Shown: positions 1 to 6,545 of the stretch, one piece after another
How the letters are laid out: each line of letters starts with the position of its first letter
Numbering within the stretch: the stretch's first letter is position 1
Assembly (NCBI GenBank): GCA_022568115.1
Contig: JADFFP010000056.1
Span: forward strand, 1 to 7,587
Source of the DNA: Pseudomonadota bacterium
GTDB lineage: Bacteria > Pseudomonadota > Alphaproteobacteria > Sphingomonadales > SMXR01
Length of the DNA stretch: 7,587 nucleotides
Direction of reading: 5' to 3'
Position numbers and translations under genes: made by a program
The notes under the pieces: generated by a model
The model's database searches: none
What the model was told of the DNA's origin: nothing
What the model saw: the letters and a program-made list of their open reading frames with translations, nothing else

Positions 1-1024
1 CGTCAGGACGATCGCCAACGCATCGCTGACCGGCGCTGCGACCAATATCATCGCGGGCCTCGGCATCTCGATGAAAGCGACGGCACTGCCGGTTCTCGCG
101 GTTTGCCTGAGTATCTGGGGCGCGTTCGAACTGGCGCCCGCCGGTGATTCACTGGCCGGCCTTTACAATATCGCCATTGCCGCGACGACAATGCTGTCGA
201 TGACCGGTGTGATTGTTGCGCTTGATGCGTTCGGACCGATCACCGACAACGCCGGCGGCATCGCCGAAATGGCGGACTTGCCGGCAGATGTTCGCAAGAT
301 TACCGACCAGCTCGACGCGGTCGGCAACACCACCAAAGCCGTCACCAAGGGCTATGCGATCGGCTCGGCCGGGCTGGCGGCGCTGGTGTTGTTCGCCGCT
401 TATACCGAGGACCTGAACATCTACTTCAGCGATGTCGCTGTCGATTTCAGTCTCTCCAACCCTTATGTAGTGGTCGGACTTCTGATGGGGGCTTTGCTGC
501 CGTATCTGTTCGCGGCGCTGGGGATGATGGCGGTCGGCCGCGCCGGCGGCGCGGTGGTTGAAGAAGTGCGTTCCCAGTTCAGGAACGACCCGGGCATCAT
601 GAAAGGCACCTCCAAGCCCGATTACGCCAAACTGGTTGACTTGCTGACCAAGGCGGCGATCAAGGAAATGATTGTGCCGTCGCTGCTGCCGGTGCTCGCC
701 CCGATTGCCATTTACTACATTATTCTTTTCGTCGGCGGCCAGGGGGCGGCGTTTGCCGCGCTTGGCGCGCTGCTGCTGGGGGTGATTGTCGGCGGGCTTT
801 ATGTGGCGATTTCGATGACCGCCGGGGGCGGCGCCTGGGATAACGCCAAGAAGTTCATTGAGGACGGCCACTTCGGCGGCAAAGGCTCGGACGCTCACAA
901 GGCAGCGATTACCGGCGATACCGTTGGCGATCCTTATAAGGATACCGCCGGTCCAGCGGTCAATCCGATGATCAAGATCACTAATATTGTGGCGCTGCTG
1001 CTACTGGCGATGCTGGCGCATTAA
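1..1024 (+). CDS. hppA: K+-independent membrane proton-pumping pyrophosphatase, C-terminal half (partial)
   Basis: This integral membrane enzyme hydrolyses cytoplasmic pyrophosphate and pumps protons across the inner membrane. The reading frame is open from base 2, so the gene starts before the window; the ATG at 71 is internal, because the family motif [11 protein letters not shown] lies upstream of it. About 340 residues are visible, roughly half of a usual 660-720 residue protein. Family landmarks are the acidic motif [16 protein letters not shown] (about 229-276), [17 protein letters not shown] (323-373) and [12 protein letters not shown] (923-958), with several long hydrophobic helices between them. 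The Lys codon at 335-337 in GNTTK sits where K+-dependent members carry Ala, so by family knowledge this is the K+-independent, proton-pumping subclass. The gene ends in a TAA followed by a strong terminator. Family assignment is very secure; subclass is inferred from one diagnostic residue. Confidence 0.97.
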   Translation, partial: VRTIANASLTGAATNIIAGLGISMKATALPVLAVCLSIWGAFELAPAGDSLAGLYNIAIAATTMLSMTGVIVALDAFGPITDNAGGIAEMADLPADVRKITDQLDAVGNTTKAVTKGYAIGSAGLAALVLFAAYTEDLNIYFSDVAVDFSLSNPYVVVGLLMGALLPYLFAALGMMAVGRAGGAVVEEVRSQFRNDPGIMKGTSKPDYAKLVDLLTKAAIKEMIVPSLLPVLAPIAIYYIILFVGGQGAAFAALGALLLGVIVGGLYVAISMTAGGGAWDNAKKFIEDGHFGGKGSDAHKAAITGDTVGDPYKDTAGPAVNPMIKITNIVALLLLAMLAH

Positions 1025-1049
1025 CATAACTGCATAGGGAAAAAGAATC

Positions 1050-1075
1050 GCCCCGGTTTTTCCGGGGCTTTTTTT
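1050..1075 (+). terminator. Rho-independent terminator after hppA, possibly bidirectional
   Basis: A 7-bp GC stem GCCCCGG/CCGGGGC (1050-1056 and 1062-1068) with a T5 loop is followed directly by seven T (1069-1075). On the - strand the same stem is followed, five bases later, by a T5 run, so it may also stop transcription of the convergent bamE, whose stop codon lies 14 bases away. Confidence 0.92.
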
Positions 1076-1089
1076 GAATAATTTACAGG

Positions 1090-1566
1090 TTACTGGCCGG
1101 GAAGAGTGGAGAAGCGCCCGATGTTCGAGAAAATCTGCTCAAAAAGCCCGAGCTTCTTGCCCCGGGTCGGGGTTTTGTCCTTGCGTGGTTTAATCTCGCG
1201 AGCATCCGCCAGGGTGTAGCTGCGGGTTTCCGCCACCACCCCGTTCTGATCAAAATGGACCGCCAGGATATTGCGCCGGATGGCCTGCGGCTTGAAGAAC
1301 GAGCGCCGCTTGGTAAGCTCGCTGATGTAGTACCAGACATCATCGTCAAAGGTGCTCACCAGCGAAGGATTGCCCATGTCTTCCTGGACCGAGGTTTTGT
1401 TGTCCAGCCCGGCCAGGATGCCTTCGGAAATATCATAATCAAAAACAAAGCCGCGCGGCTGATGCTCAATGGTGCACCCGGCCGCGCCAAGACCAAGCAA
1501 AATGGCGGCACCGAAGAGAAGTTTTATTCTGTGTCGGGTCTTAAAACCAGCGGCCTTCATATCCAT
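1090..1566 (-). CDS. bamE: Outer membrane protein assembly factor BamE (SmpA/OmlA lipoprotein)
   Basis: BamE is a small lipoprotein of the BAM complex, which inserts beta-barrel proteins into the outer membrane from the periplasmic side. The 158-residue product begins with a basic stretch (KTRHRIK, 9-15), a hydrophobic segment (16-29) and a lipobox-like GAAGC giving Cys31 as the probable lipidated residue. Ala rather than Leu at -3 makes this a slightly atypical lipobox. The mature part carries the SmpA/OmlA pattern: the M-G-N-P turn (64-67), DDDVWYYIS (74-82), a Phe-rich strand and LAVHFDQNGVV (101-111). The charged tail after 120 is typical of alphaproteobacterial forms. Two in-frame ATGs exist at 1566 and 1560; AAGG lies 4 bases before the first and 10 before the second, so the choice is open. 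It is convergent with hppA and divergent from the bc1 chaperone gene. Confidence 0.93.
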   Translation of the reverse strand: MDMKAAGFKTRHRIKLLFGAAILLGLGAAGCTIEHQPRGFVFDYDISEGILAGLDNKTSVQEDMGNPSLVSTFDDDVWYYISELTKRRSFFKPQAIRRNILAVHFDQNGVVAETRSYTLADAREIKPRKDKTPTRGKKLGLFEQIFSNIGRFSTLPGQ

Positions 1567-1712
1567 ATAACCTTAAATTAATTGCCGGATTCGTTTTTTG
1601 TTTTTAAATCGCGCGGTCAGGTGTAAAACCTTTCGCGAAAATAGCAAATGCAAAATGGCAATCTTTGGACGCTAAGTCAATTTCACATTTCAAGAATCAG
1701 GAAAAAAGGGCT

Positions 1713-2270
1713 ATGGGGCTGGTAGAAACATTGAAAAGCAGATTTTCGCGCAAACGAGCCGGCCAGGATGCGGTGTTTGCTCTCTACCATGACCTGGTCG
1801 GCCTGGCGCGCGGGCAAGACCTTTACAAGAAATTTGCCATCCCGGACACCCTGGACGGACGGTTTGAGGCAATTGTCCTTCACCTGGCGCTGTTTCTGGT
1901 GGCCACCAGGGATGTTTTGGAAGGGGCCGGCAAAGGGCAGCTGGAACGCGACCTGAACCAGGTTTTCCTGAAAGACATGGACCGGAATTTACGCGAAATG
2001 GGGGTCGGCGACCTGAGCGTCGGCAAACAGGTAAAAAAAATGGCCTCGGCCCACTACGGACGGCTGCGCAGTTACGAGCAGGCGCTGACTGGAAAGGATG
2101 CCCAGGTGCGGCTGATGGCGGCTTTGCGGCGCAACCTCTACCGGGGCGAGAAAGTCCCAGGCGCCAAAGCAGCGGGCTTAGCTGATTACAGCCTTGCCCT
2201 CTATGGCAAATTCAAGACCCTCAGCGCCGCCGATATTCTGGCCGCCAAAACCAAGGGCATGGTCTCATGA
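1713..2270 (+). CDS. Ubiquinol-cytochrome c chaperone family protein (Cbp3/UQCC1-like)
   Basis: This is a bacterial relative of mitochondrial Cbp3/UQCC1, assembly factors that help cytochrome b enter the bc1 complex. In bacteria the role is inferred from homology. The 185-residue product has the family layout: a short amphipathic start (MGLVETLKSRF), the YHDLVGLARGQDLYKKFAIPDTLDGR region (about 26-52, split here by my reading of its two halves), a hydrophobic helix LHLALFLVATRDVL, the acidic core DLNQVFLKDMDRNLREMGVG and the SVGKQVKKMASAHYGR segment. I placed the start at ATG 1713. AAGGG lies just before it and AGGA 10 bases upstream. The 16 residues gained from a TTG at 1665 do not resemble the family. 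The stop overlaps yceD by four bases (ATGA), which implies translational coupling. Confidence 0.9.
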   Translation: MGLVETLKSRFSRKRAGQDAVFALYHDLVGLARGQDLYKKFAIPDTLDGRFEAIVLHLALFLVATRDVLEGAGKGQLERDLNQVFLKDMDRNLREMGVGDLSVGKQVKKMASAHYGRLRSYEQALTGKDAQVRLMAALRRNLYRGEKVPGAKAAGLADYSLALYGKFKTLSAADILAAKTKGMVS

Positions 2271-2806
2271 CCCCTGAAATCACCTTTATGGCGGATATCC
2301 CGGCGCTGGCCAAAAGCACCAAGTCCTTGCGGATTACGGCTTCCGCCCGGGAGCGAAAAGCTCTGGCGAAAAGGATTGAAGTGCCGGAGCTGCTGGCCTT
2401 TGAGGCCACATTTAAGGCCCAAAAGGAAGGCCGCGGCATCTATCTGGTAACCGGCAGGGTCATGGCCCGCATGAAACAAACCTGCGTCCGCACCCTTGAT
2501 GTGATTGAGACATCCCTGGACCAGCCGTTTAGCGTGACGTTCATGGATGAGGACCTTTTTGCCGCGTATCAACACGAGGAACTGAGGGGGGAGATTGGGG
2601 ACCATGAGGTTTTGACCGGGGAGAGCGCCAACCTGGGGGAAATCGCCGCCCAGTATCTGTCGCTGTTTGTTGATCCCTATCCCGCCGGTGCGGGCGCGCC
2701 CGGAGAAAAAGATTTAGGCGGCAAGGCGAGGTTCCGGAGCGGGGACCGCCGCGGGGAAGGGGCCAGTCCTTTCGCCATTTTAAAAAAACTTGATAAGAAG
2801 GGTTGA
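2267..2806 (+). CDS. yceD: YceD/DUF177 family protein (23S rRNA accumulation)
   Basis: DUF177 proteins (E. coli YceD; plant DUF177A) are needed for normal accumulation of 23S rRNA; the mechanism is not settled. The 179-residue product shows the expected features: VTGRVMARMKQTCVRTLD (61-78), the core with its conserved Cys (Cys73); an acidic strand region to about 118; NLGEIAAQYLSLFVDPYP (122-139); and the C-terminal SPFAILKKL (167-175). The start ATG lies inside the end of the chaperone gene, with AAGGG nine bases upstream (2253-2257). In E. coli and many bacteria rpmF (ribosomal protein L32) sits between yceD and plsX. Here only 56 bases separate the two genes and no rpmF is present. The tail between 145 and 166 is Gly/Arg-rich and probably disordered. 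Confidence 0.9.
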   Translation: MTPEITFMADIPALAKSTKSLRITASARERKALAKRIEVPELLAFEATFKAQKEGRGIYLVTGRVMARMKQTCVRTLDVIETSLDQPFSVTFMDEDLFAAYQHEELRGEIGDHEVLTGESANLGEIAAQYLSLFVDPYPAGAGAPGEKDLGGKARFRSGDRRGEGASPFAILKKLDKKG

Positions 2807-2830
2807 ACCGGGGGCGTTATAAGGTATCTT
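2803..2830 (+). promoter_or_regulatory. Possible internal promoter before plsX
   Basis: TTGAAC (2803-2808) and TATCTT (2825-2830) are separated by 16 bases, each matching four of six sigma-70 consensus positions. The -35 overlaps the yceD stop codon. This would let plsX-fabH be transcribed apart from the chaperone and yceD. The match is modest. Confidence 0.3.
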
Positions 2831-2862
2831 GTCGCGGCATTTTGGCTTGAGAGGATTTTAGC

Positions 2863-3915
2863 GTGACCAAAGAGATCATTTTGGCGATCGACGCCATGGG
2901 CGGGGACAAAGGCCCGGTGATGACAGTGGCAGGCACCGCCATTGCCGCCAAGCGCTTTCCCGAGGCGCGGTTTCTGATGTTCGGCAAGAACCAGGTCTTA
3001 AGGCCGCTGATCGCCCAGTACAAGTGTTTGCAAGACCGGGTCGAGATCCGCCACACCTCGGATGTGGTGGAGATGGAGGACAAGCCCTCACAGGCAATCC
3101 GCACCGGGCGCAATTCCAGCATGGGACTGGCGGTCAGGGCGGTCAAGGAGGGCGAAGCCGATGTCGCTATTTCCGCCGGAAATACCGGCGCGTTGATGGC
3201 CCTGGCCAAGATTACGCTCAGGACCATGCCGGGGATCAGCCGCCCCGCGCTGGCCACCATCCTGCCCGCTTTAAAGCGTGATGTGGTGATGCTGGATCTC
3301 GGCGCCAATGTTGATTGCGACGAAAAAAACCTGGTCCAGTTCGCGATCATGGGGGCCGCGTTCTCGCGCACCGTCCTGCACCTGACCTTGCCGCAGGTGG
3401 CGCTTCTGAATGTCGGCGTTGAGGAGCTGAAGGGCAGCGACAGCGTGAAAAAAGCGGCAAAAATCCTCAAAGAGGCCAACCTGCCGATGCAGTTTGAGGG
3501 GTTTCTCGAGGGAGACAGCATCGGCGTTGGCGATGTCGATGTGGTGGTCACCGACGGCTTTACCGGCAATATCGCGGTCAAGACCGCGGAAGGGACCGCC
3601 AAGCTGATCGCCGAGCTGCTGCGGCGCGCTTTTTACCGTAATTTAATCACTAAAATCGGCTTTTTATTCGCCAAGGGCGGGCTCGACTGGATCAGGAAAC
3701 ACCTTGATCCCAACACCCACAATGGCGCCGTTTTCCTTGGCCTGAACGGCCTCGTTGTCAAAAGCCATGGCAGCTCCTCGGCCTCCGGCTATGCCGAGGC
3801 GATCCAGGTGGCAGTGGAAATGCGCCGCAACAACATCATCGAACTGATCACCGAAGATTTGAAGAATTTCAGCGGGGGTGAGACTGAAACCCTGACCCCG
3901 GCGCTCAAGGAGTAG
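2863..3915 (+). CDS. plsX: Phosphate acyltransferase PlsX
   Basis: PlsX converts acyl-ACP and phosphate to acyl-phosphate, the acyl donor that PlsY uses to make lysophosphatidic acid. It is a peripheral membrane enzyme at the start of phospholipid synthesis. The 350-residue product is full length. Motifs in order are [11 protein letters not shown] (8-18), [12 protein letters not shown] (103-114), LDLGANVDC (144-152), [16 protein letters not shown] (229-244) and [15 protein letters not shown] (292-306). Translation begins at GTG 2863. The choice is supported by GAGAGGA (2849-2855) seven bases upstream and by family alignment, since IDAMGGD must lie within the first dozen residues. It is followed after 8 bases by fabH, the usual pairing: both enzymes act at the initiation of lipid synthesis and share ACP-linked substrates. 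Confidence 0.98.
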   Translation: MTKEIILAIDAMGGDKGPVMTVAGTAIAAKRFPEARFLMFGKNQVLRPLIAQYKCLQDRVEIRHTSDVVEMEDKPSQAIRTGRNSSMGLAVRAVKEGEADVAISAGNTGALMALAKITLRTMPGISRPALATILPALKRDVVMLDLGANVDCDEKNLVQFAIMGAAFSRTVLHLTLPQVALLNVGVEELKGSDSVKKAAKILKEANLPMQFEGFLEGDSIGVGDVDVVVTDGFTGNIAVKTAEGTAKLIAELLRRAFYRNLITKIGFLFAKGGLDWIRKHLDPNTHNGAVFLGLNGLVVKSHGSSSASGYAEAIQVAVEMRRNNIIELITEDLKNFSGGETETLTPALKE

Positions 3916-3923
3916 TAATCAGC

Positions 3924-4901
3924 ATGACCAAATACCGTTCTGTCGCTCTTGGGTGCGGGTCTTACCTGCCCGAAAAGGTCTTGACCAACGATGACCTGGC
4001 CAAAATGGTCGACACTACGGATGAATGGATCCAGGCCCGCACCGGCATCAAACGCCGCCATATCGCCGCCGATCATGAGCTGACCTCCGATTTGGCGCTG
4101 AAAGCGGCCCGGGAGGCGCTTAAGGCAGCCGGGCTGAAGGGCGGCGATCTGGACCTGATCGTGATGGCCACCTCGACCCCGGACCAGACCTTTCCCGCCG
4201 CCGCCACCGTGGTCCAGGCCGCGCTCGGCATGACGGGCGGGTTTGCCTTTGACCTCCAGGCGGTGTGCTCGGGCTTTGTTTACGCCATGGCGGTCGCCGA
4301 CAATTTCATCAAGGCTGGCCAGGTCAGGCGCGCGCTGGTGATCGGCGCCGAGACTTTTTCCCGGATTCTCGACTGGCAGGACCGCAGCACCTGCGTATTG
4401 TTCGGCGATGGCGCCGGCGCGGTGGTGCTGGAGGCGGCGGAGGATACCGGAGCGCCAGACCAGCCGGGCATTTTTTCCACCCATCTCCATTCCGATGGCC
4501 GGCATCATGACTGCCTTTACGTCGATGGTGGTCCCGGCTCGACCAAAACCGTCGGCCATTTGCGGATGAAGGGCCGGGAGGTGTTCAAGCACGCCATCAA
4601 CAACCTGGCGGCGGTGGTTGAAGAGGCGCTTGAAGCCAATGGCATGACTGCGGATGACATCGACTGGGTGGTGCCGCACCAGGCCAACAAACGGATTCTC
4701 GACGGCACCGCGAGGAAATTCTCGATCCCCGCCGAAAAGGTTATTGTCACCGTTGAAGAGCACGCCAATACCTCCGCCGCATCGATCCCGCTGGCGCTCT
4801 CAGCCGCGATCAAGGACGGGCGAATCCGCAAAGGCGATGTGCTCTTGATGGAGGCGATGGGCGGCGGATTTACCTGGGGCGCGGTGCTGATGCGCTGGTA
4901 A
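3924..4901 (+). CDS. fabH: Beta-ketoacyl-ACP synthase III (FabH)
   Basis: FabH condenses acetyl-CoA with malonyl-ACP to start type II fatty acid synthesis in the cytoplasm. The 325-residue product is full length, with a complete thiolase-fold catalytic triad: Cys115 in AVCSGF, His252 in VPHQAN and Asn282 in [11 protein letters not shown]. The [19 protein letters not shown] segment near 30-48 and the C-terminal [13 protein letters not shown] are also typical. The start ATG has AAGGAG (3907-3912) 11 bases upstream, lying inside the last codons of plsX, so the two genes are probably translationally coupled. No classical terminator follows. A weak 6-bp hairpin overlaps the stop codon. The substrate is assumed to be acetyl-CoA; sequence alone does not exclude other short-chain primers. 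Confidence 0.98.
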   Translation: MTKYRSVALGCGSYLPEKVLTNDDLAKMVDTTDEWIQARTGIKRRHIAADHELTSDLALKAAREALKAAGLKGGDLDLIVMATSTPDQTFPAAATVVQAALGMTGGFAFDLQAVCSGFVYAMAVADNFIKAGQVRRALVIGAETFSRILDWQDRSTCVLFGDGAGAVVLEAAEDTGAPDQPGIFSTHLHSDGRHHDCLYVDGGPGSTKTVGHLRMKGREVFKHAINNLAAVVEEALEANGMTADDIDWVVPHQANKRILDGTARKFSIPAEKVIVTVEEHANTSAASIPLALSAAIKDGRIRKGDVLLMEAMGGGFTWGAVLMRW

Positions 4902-4952
4902 AGCATCAAATGTTTCCAAAAATCAGTGAATTTTCACCTCATCTAGTTGTTT

Positions 4953-4972
4953 AAGGGATTATTCTATCCCTT
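4953..4972. other. 7-bp dyad upstream of ihfA
   Basis: AAGGGAT (4953-4959) and ATCCCTT (4966-4972) form a perfect inverted repeat around a 6-base AT-rich centre. No T-run follows, so it is not a standard terminator. It lies just upstream of the proposed ihfA promoter and could be an operator or an RNA hairpin ending the fabH transcript; neither is shown. Confidence 0.4.
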
Positions 4973-4977
4973 TGATA

Positions 4978-5006
4978 TTGACGCATCTTTTCCGCTTCGC
5001 TACGGT
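4978..5006 (+). promoter_or_regulatory. Probable promoter of ihfA
   Basis: TTGACG (4978-4983; five of six matches to the -35 consensus) and TACGGT (5001-5006; weak -10) are spaced by 17 bases. The 176-base gap after fabH makes a separate promoter for ihfA-merR likely. It would leave a leader of about 65 bases. Confidence 0.4.
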
Positions 5007-5077
5007 TTTGTCCTGACGGCTGGCATCGCATCTTTACGTCACACCTGATTGGACAGTGAAATTTAAGGGGGTCATCT

Positions 5078-5383
5078 ATGTCTGATAAAACATTAACCCG
5101 GGCGGATATTTCAGAAGCAGTTTACGAAGAGGTGGGGCTTTCGCGGCATGAATCCGCTGAACTTGTGGAAACGGTCCTGGCCGAGATTGCCGCGGCGCTG
5201 GTCGCCGGCCACAACGTCAAGATTTCCTCGTTCGGCAGTTTTATGCTGCGGGATAAAAACGGGCGTATCGGCCGCAACCCGAAAACCGGCGAGGAAGTAA
5301 CAATTGCGCCGAGAAGGGTGCTGACCTTCCGGCCCAGCCAGGTGCTGAAACAAAAGCTTAACGCCTCCCTGAGGGATAGTTAG
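5078..5383 (+). CDS. ihfA: Integration host factor subunit alpha
   Basis: IHF-alpha pairs with IHF-beta (encoded elsewhere) to bind and sharply bend DNA at specific sites, affecting transcription, recombination and replication. The 101-residue product has the HU/IHF fold: two N-terminal helices ([18 protein letters not shown] and the following amphipathic helix), the turn KISSFGSF (48-55) and the DNA-binding arm [10 protein letters not shown] (65-74). Pro68 corresponds to the residue that intercalates between base pairs. The segment [13 protein letters not shown] (79-91) and the position after fabH and before a MerR gene favour IHF-alpha over HU or IHF-beta. AAGGGGG (5065-5071) lies six bases before the ATG. 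In enterobacteria IHF represses its own genes; a near-match to an IHF core lies upstream (see findings). Confidence 0.96.
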   Translation: MSDKTLTRADISEAVYEEVGLSRHESAELVETVLAEIAAALVAGHNVKISSFGSFMLRDKNGRIGRNPKTGEEVTIAPRRVLTFRPSQVLKQKLNASLRDS

Positions 5384-5402
5384 GGTCTGGACTTAACTAC
5401 CG

Positions 5403-5990
5403 ATGGTGAAAAAATCAAAACGGGCCTTTCGAACCATCAGCGAAGCGGCGCATGACCTGGATGTGCCGCAGCACGTCCTGCGCTTCTGGGAGACCAAGTT
5501 TTCAGCCATCAAACCGATGAAACGGGGCGGCAAAAGGCGTTTTTACCGCCCTTCCGACATCCACCTCCTGAAAGCCATCAAGCACACCCTTTATGACCGT
5601 GGCCAAAGCATCAAGGCGGTCCAGCTGCTGATCAAAAAAAGCGGCGTGAAAACCTTCGTCGCGGACTGGAAAGCGGCTGCCGGATTTGTCGAGCCGGCCG
5701 AAGAGGCCCCGGCGCCAGCCCCTGAGCCGGCGGTTAAAGCGAAGGAGCCGGAAGAGCCCGGCCTTTCCTTTGAGCCGGAAGCGGAACCCGCGCCTGAGCC
5801 GGAACCGCCCCCGGAAGTGATGCCGGAAGTGGCGCCCGAGCCGACGCCTGAGGCCACCCCCGAAGCGGCCCCCGAGGCCGCTGCGAAAACCCCCGCCGAT
5901 GACGACACCATCAAGATCTCCAAAGACCTGGTGCGCGCGCTGGTCGCCGATCTCAAGGCGCTGCGCGCGCTGATCGATCGAATTCCTTAA
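5403..5990 (+). CDS. MerR-type transcriptional regulator with Pro/Glu-rich linker
   Basis: Residues 10-80 form a MerR-type winged helix-turn-helix: [20 protein letters not shown] is the recognition [15 protein letters not shown] the wing, and [20 protein letters not shown] the following helices. None of the Cys or ligand-binding regions of metal- or drug-sensing MerR proteins are visible. Residues 98-164 (5694-5894) are almost entirely Pro, Glu and Ala and must be disordered. A conserved-looking hydrophobic helix ([22 protein letters not shown], about 173-194, given here as its outline) ends the 195-residue protein and may mediate dimerisation. The gene follows ihfA by 19 bases, an arrangement usual in Alphaproteobacteria, so the two are probably co-transcribed. 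No good Shine-Dalgarno precedes ATG 5403. The target and signal are unknown. The first repeat element starts directly after the stop codon. Confidence 0.88.
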   Translation: MVKKSKRAFRTISEAAHDLDVPQHVLRFWETKFSAIKPMKRGGKRRFYRPSDIHLLKAIKHTLYDRGQSIKAVQLLIKKSGVKTFVADWKAAAGFVEPAEEAPAPAPEPAVKAKEPEEPGLSFEPEAEPAPEPEPPPEVMPEVAPEPTPEATPEAAPEAAAKTPADDDTIKISKDLVRALVADLKALRALIDRIP

Positions 5991-5993
5991 TTA

Positions 5994-6068
5994 TCCCTCA
6001 CGCAAATTGACCTCCGGTCAATGCTCCGGGAGGGCGGGGAACGATCCCCGGGCGCACGCTTGTGCGCC
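5994..6068 (+). repeat. Three-hairpin repeat element, copy A
   Basis: After the box TCCCTCACGCAA (5994-6005) come three hairpins. H1 is ATTGACC/GGTCAAT (6006-6012, 6016-6022; loop TCC). The linker GCTCCGGGAGGG follows, imprecisely bounded at 6023-6034. H2 is CGGGGA/TCCCCG (6035-6040, 6045-6050; loop ACGA). H3 is GGCGCAC/GTGCGCC (6051-6057, 6062-6068; loop GCTT). Comparison with copies B and C shows compensatory stem changes around shared loops and linker. No T-run follows H3, so this is not a simple terminator for merR. Confidence 0.8.
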
Positions 6069-6097
6069 TGAATAAGGCCGTTTGCTCCTCTAGTTTG

Positions 6098-6255
6098 TCC
6101 CTCATGCAAGATAGCCTCCGGCTATCGCTTCCGCCGTCGCTACCCTGGCTACTCCGGAGGCTTCGCAGACCTGTCACGCCATAGTGAAACGAAGGCGGAA
6201 GCGAAGCTTCAGCTACGCCCAGGCGAGACGATCGACGCGCCAACGCTTGTTGGTG
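6098..6255 (+). repeat. Three-hairpin repeat element, copy D, interrupted
   Basis: The left part (6098-6129) matches the reverse complement of copy B with one mismatch in 32 bases: the box TCCCTCATGCAA and H1 GATAGCC/GGCTATC (6110-6116, 6120-6126; loop TCC). The right part has an H3-like hairpin, CGCCAAC/GTTGGTG with one G-T pair (6238-6244, 6249-6255) and the same GCTT loop. An ACGA (6228-6231) with poorly paired flanks may be a decayed H2. Between them, from about 6130, lies sequence of the second repeat family in place of the usual short linker. Confidence 0.6.
6130..6225 (+). repeat. Second repeat family, copy inside element D
   Basis: It shares with 6814-6925 the blocks TCCGCC (6130-6135), GGCTAC (6147-6152), TGTCACGCCATAG (6172-6184; 12 of 13 bases) and GGCGGAAG (6194-6201) in the same order and strand. 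Its own ends pair: CGCTTCCGCC (6126-6135) is the perfect inverse of GGCGGAAGCG (6194-6203). No coding capacity is apparent. The right boundary is uncertain. Confidence 0.6.
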
Positions 6256-6267
6256 TGAAGATAGTCA

Positions 6268-6339
6268 GGGGCCAAGCGGCCCCCGCGAACCGTTTCGCGC
6301 CCCCGCGGAGCCGTGAGAAAAGCTCACTGGCGTGAGCGA
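6268..6339 (-). repeat. Three-hairpin repeat element, copy C
   Basis: Read on the - strand it has a diverged box (TCGCTCACGCCA, 6339-6328), H1 GTGAG/CTCAC (6327-6323, 6317-6313; a different 5-base loop), the linker GCTCCGCGGGGG (6311-6300), H2 CGCGAA/TTCGCG (6299-6294, 6289-6284; loop ACGG) and H3 GGGGCC/GGCCCC (6283-6278, 6273-6268; loop GCTT). The H2 stem differs from both A and B yet remains fully paired. Its H3 end lies 12 bases from the H3 end of copy D, so C and D converge. Confidence 0.75.
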
Positions 6340-6349
6340 AATAAAATAG

Positions 6350-6375
6350 GGGAGAGGGTAGGGTGAGGGTGAAAT
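6350..6375 (+). repeat. 26-base direct repeat, GGGAGAGGG type, copy 1
   Basis: These 26 bases, starting GGGAGAGGGTAGGGTGAGGG and ending GTGAAAT, are identical to 6560-6585. Similar G-rich intergenic repeats are widespread in proteobacterial genomes. It directly follows the tail of hairpin element copy C. Confidence 0.85.
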
Positions 6376-6384
6376 ACAAAGACT

Positions 6385-6412
6385 GTCACCCCCGCTTTAG
6401 GCGGGGGTCTGG
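6385..6412 (+). repeat. GTCA-type hairpin repeat, orientation +
   Basis: TGTC is followed by the stem ACCCCCGC/GCGGGGGT (6388-6395, 6401-6408; loop TTTAG) and CTGG. This has the layout of the common bacterial dispersed hairpin in which GTCA precedes a palindrome ending in TCCGG or TCTGG. A T-rich run (6415-6426) starts six bases after the stem, so it may also act as a terminator. A second copy with different stem bases lies inverted at 6453-6482. Confidence 0.65.
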
Positions 6413-6428
6413 GCTTTTGTTTTTTTAG

Positions 6429-6447
6429 GTTTGCGCGGGGCGCAAAC
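6429..6447. repeat. Perfect 8-bp hairpin between the two GTCA-type repeats
   Basis: GTTTGCGC (6429-6436) and GCGCAAAC (6440-6447) pair perfectly around GGG. There is no T-run after it. It sits between two inverted GTCA-type hairpins and may be the centre of a larger compound palindrome. Confidence 0.6.
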
Positions 6448-6452
6448 AATTG

Positions 6453-6482
6453 CCGGATACCGGCCTTGAGCCGGTATGACGG
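6453..6482 (-). repeat. GTCA-type hairpin repeat, orientation -
   Basis: On the - strand CGTC is followed by the stem ATACCGGC/GCCGGTAT (6477-6470, 6464-6457; loop TCAAG) and CCGG. The frame matches the copy at 6385-6412, but the stem bases differ and are compensated. Confidence 0.65.
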
Positions 6483-6494
6483 ATTTATTTATTT

Positions 6495-6517
6495 TACCCC
6501 TTCACCTAAATCCTCTC
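6495..6517 (-). repeat. Diverged GGGAGAGGG-type repeat, inverted
   Basis: Read on the - strand, GAGAGAGGATTTAGGTGAAG followed by GGGTAAAAT resembles the 26-base repeat at 6350-6375 and 6560-6585 with several substitutions. With the copy at 6560-6585 it frames the hairpins between them as a compound inverted repeat. Confidence 0.5.
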
Positions 6518-6542
6518 TCTCAAAGGGGAGAGGACTTTTTTT
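6511..6542 (+). terminator. Terminator-like hairpin inside the repeat block
   Basis: TCCTCTC (6511-6517) pairs with GAGAGGA (6528-6534) and is followed, after one C, by seven T (6536-6542). In form it is an intrinsic terminator for + strand transcription coming from merR, although it lies about 520 bases past that gene and is built of repeat sequence. Confidence 0.5.
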
Positions 6543-6545
6543 ATT

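Noticed and set aside
149..898. A 249-codon open frame on the - strand opposite hppA
   Set aside because: Its product is rich in His, Arg and Gln with no recognisable domain, and it lies antisense to a clear pyrophosphatase; it is a GC-driven shadow.
1665..1712. TTG start extending the bc1 chaperone by 16 residues
   Set aside because: The added residues do not resemble the family, and ATG 1713 is preceded by purine-rich ribosome-binding sequence.
4280..4480. Short antisense and alternate-frame ORFs within fabH and plsX
   Set aside because: They overlap highly conserved enzyme genes and have no recognisable product or ribosome-binding site.
4888..4908. Hairpin TGATGC/GCATCA at the fabH stop as a terminator
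   Set aside because: The stem is only 6 bp with a 9-base loop, overlaps coding sequence and has no T-run.
5998..6243. An 81-codon - strand frame in the merR-tRNA gap
   Set aside because: It consists of repeat elements A and D and the second repeat family; the translation is low-complexity, with no family resemblance.
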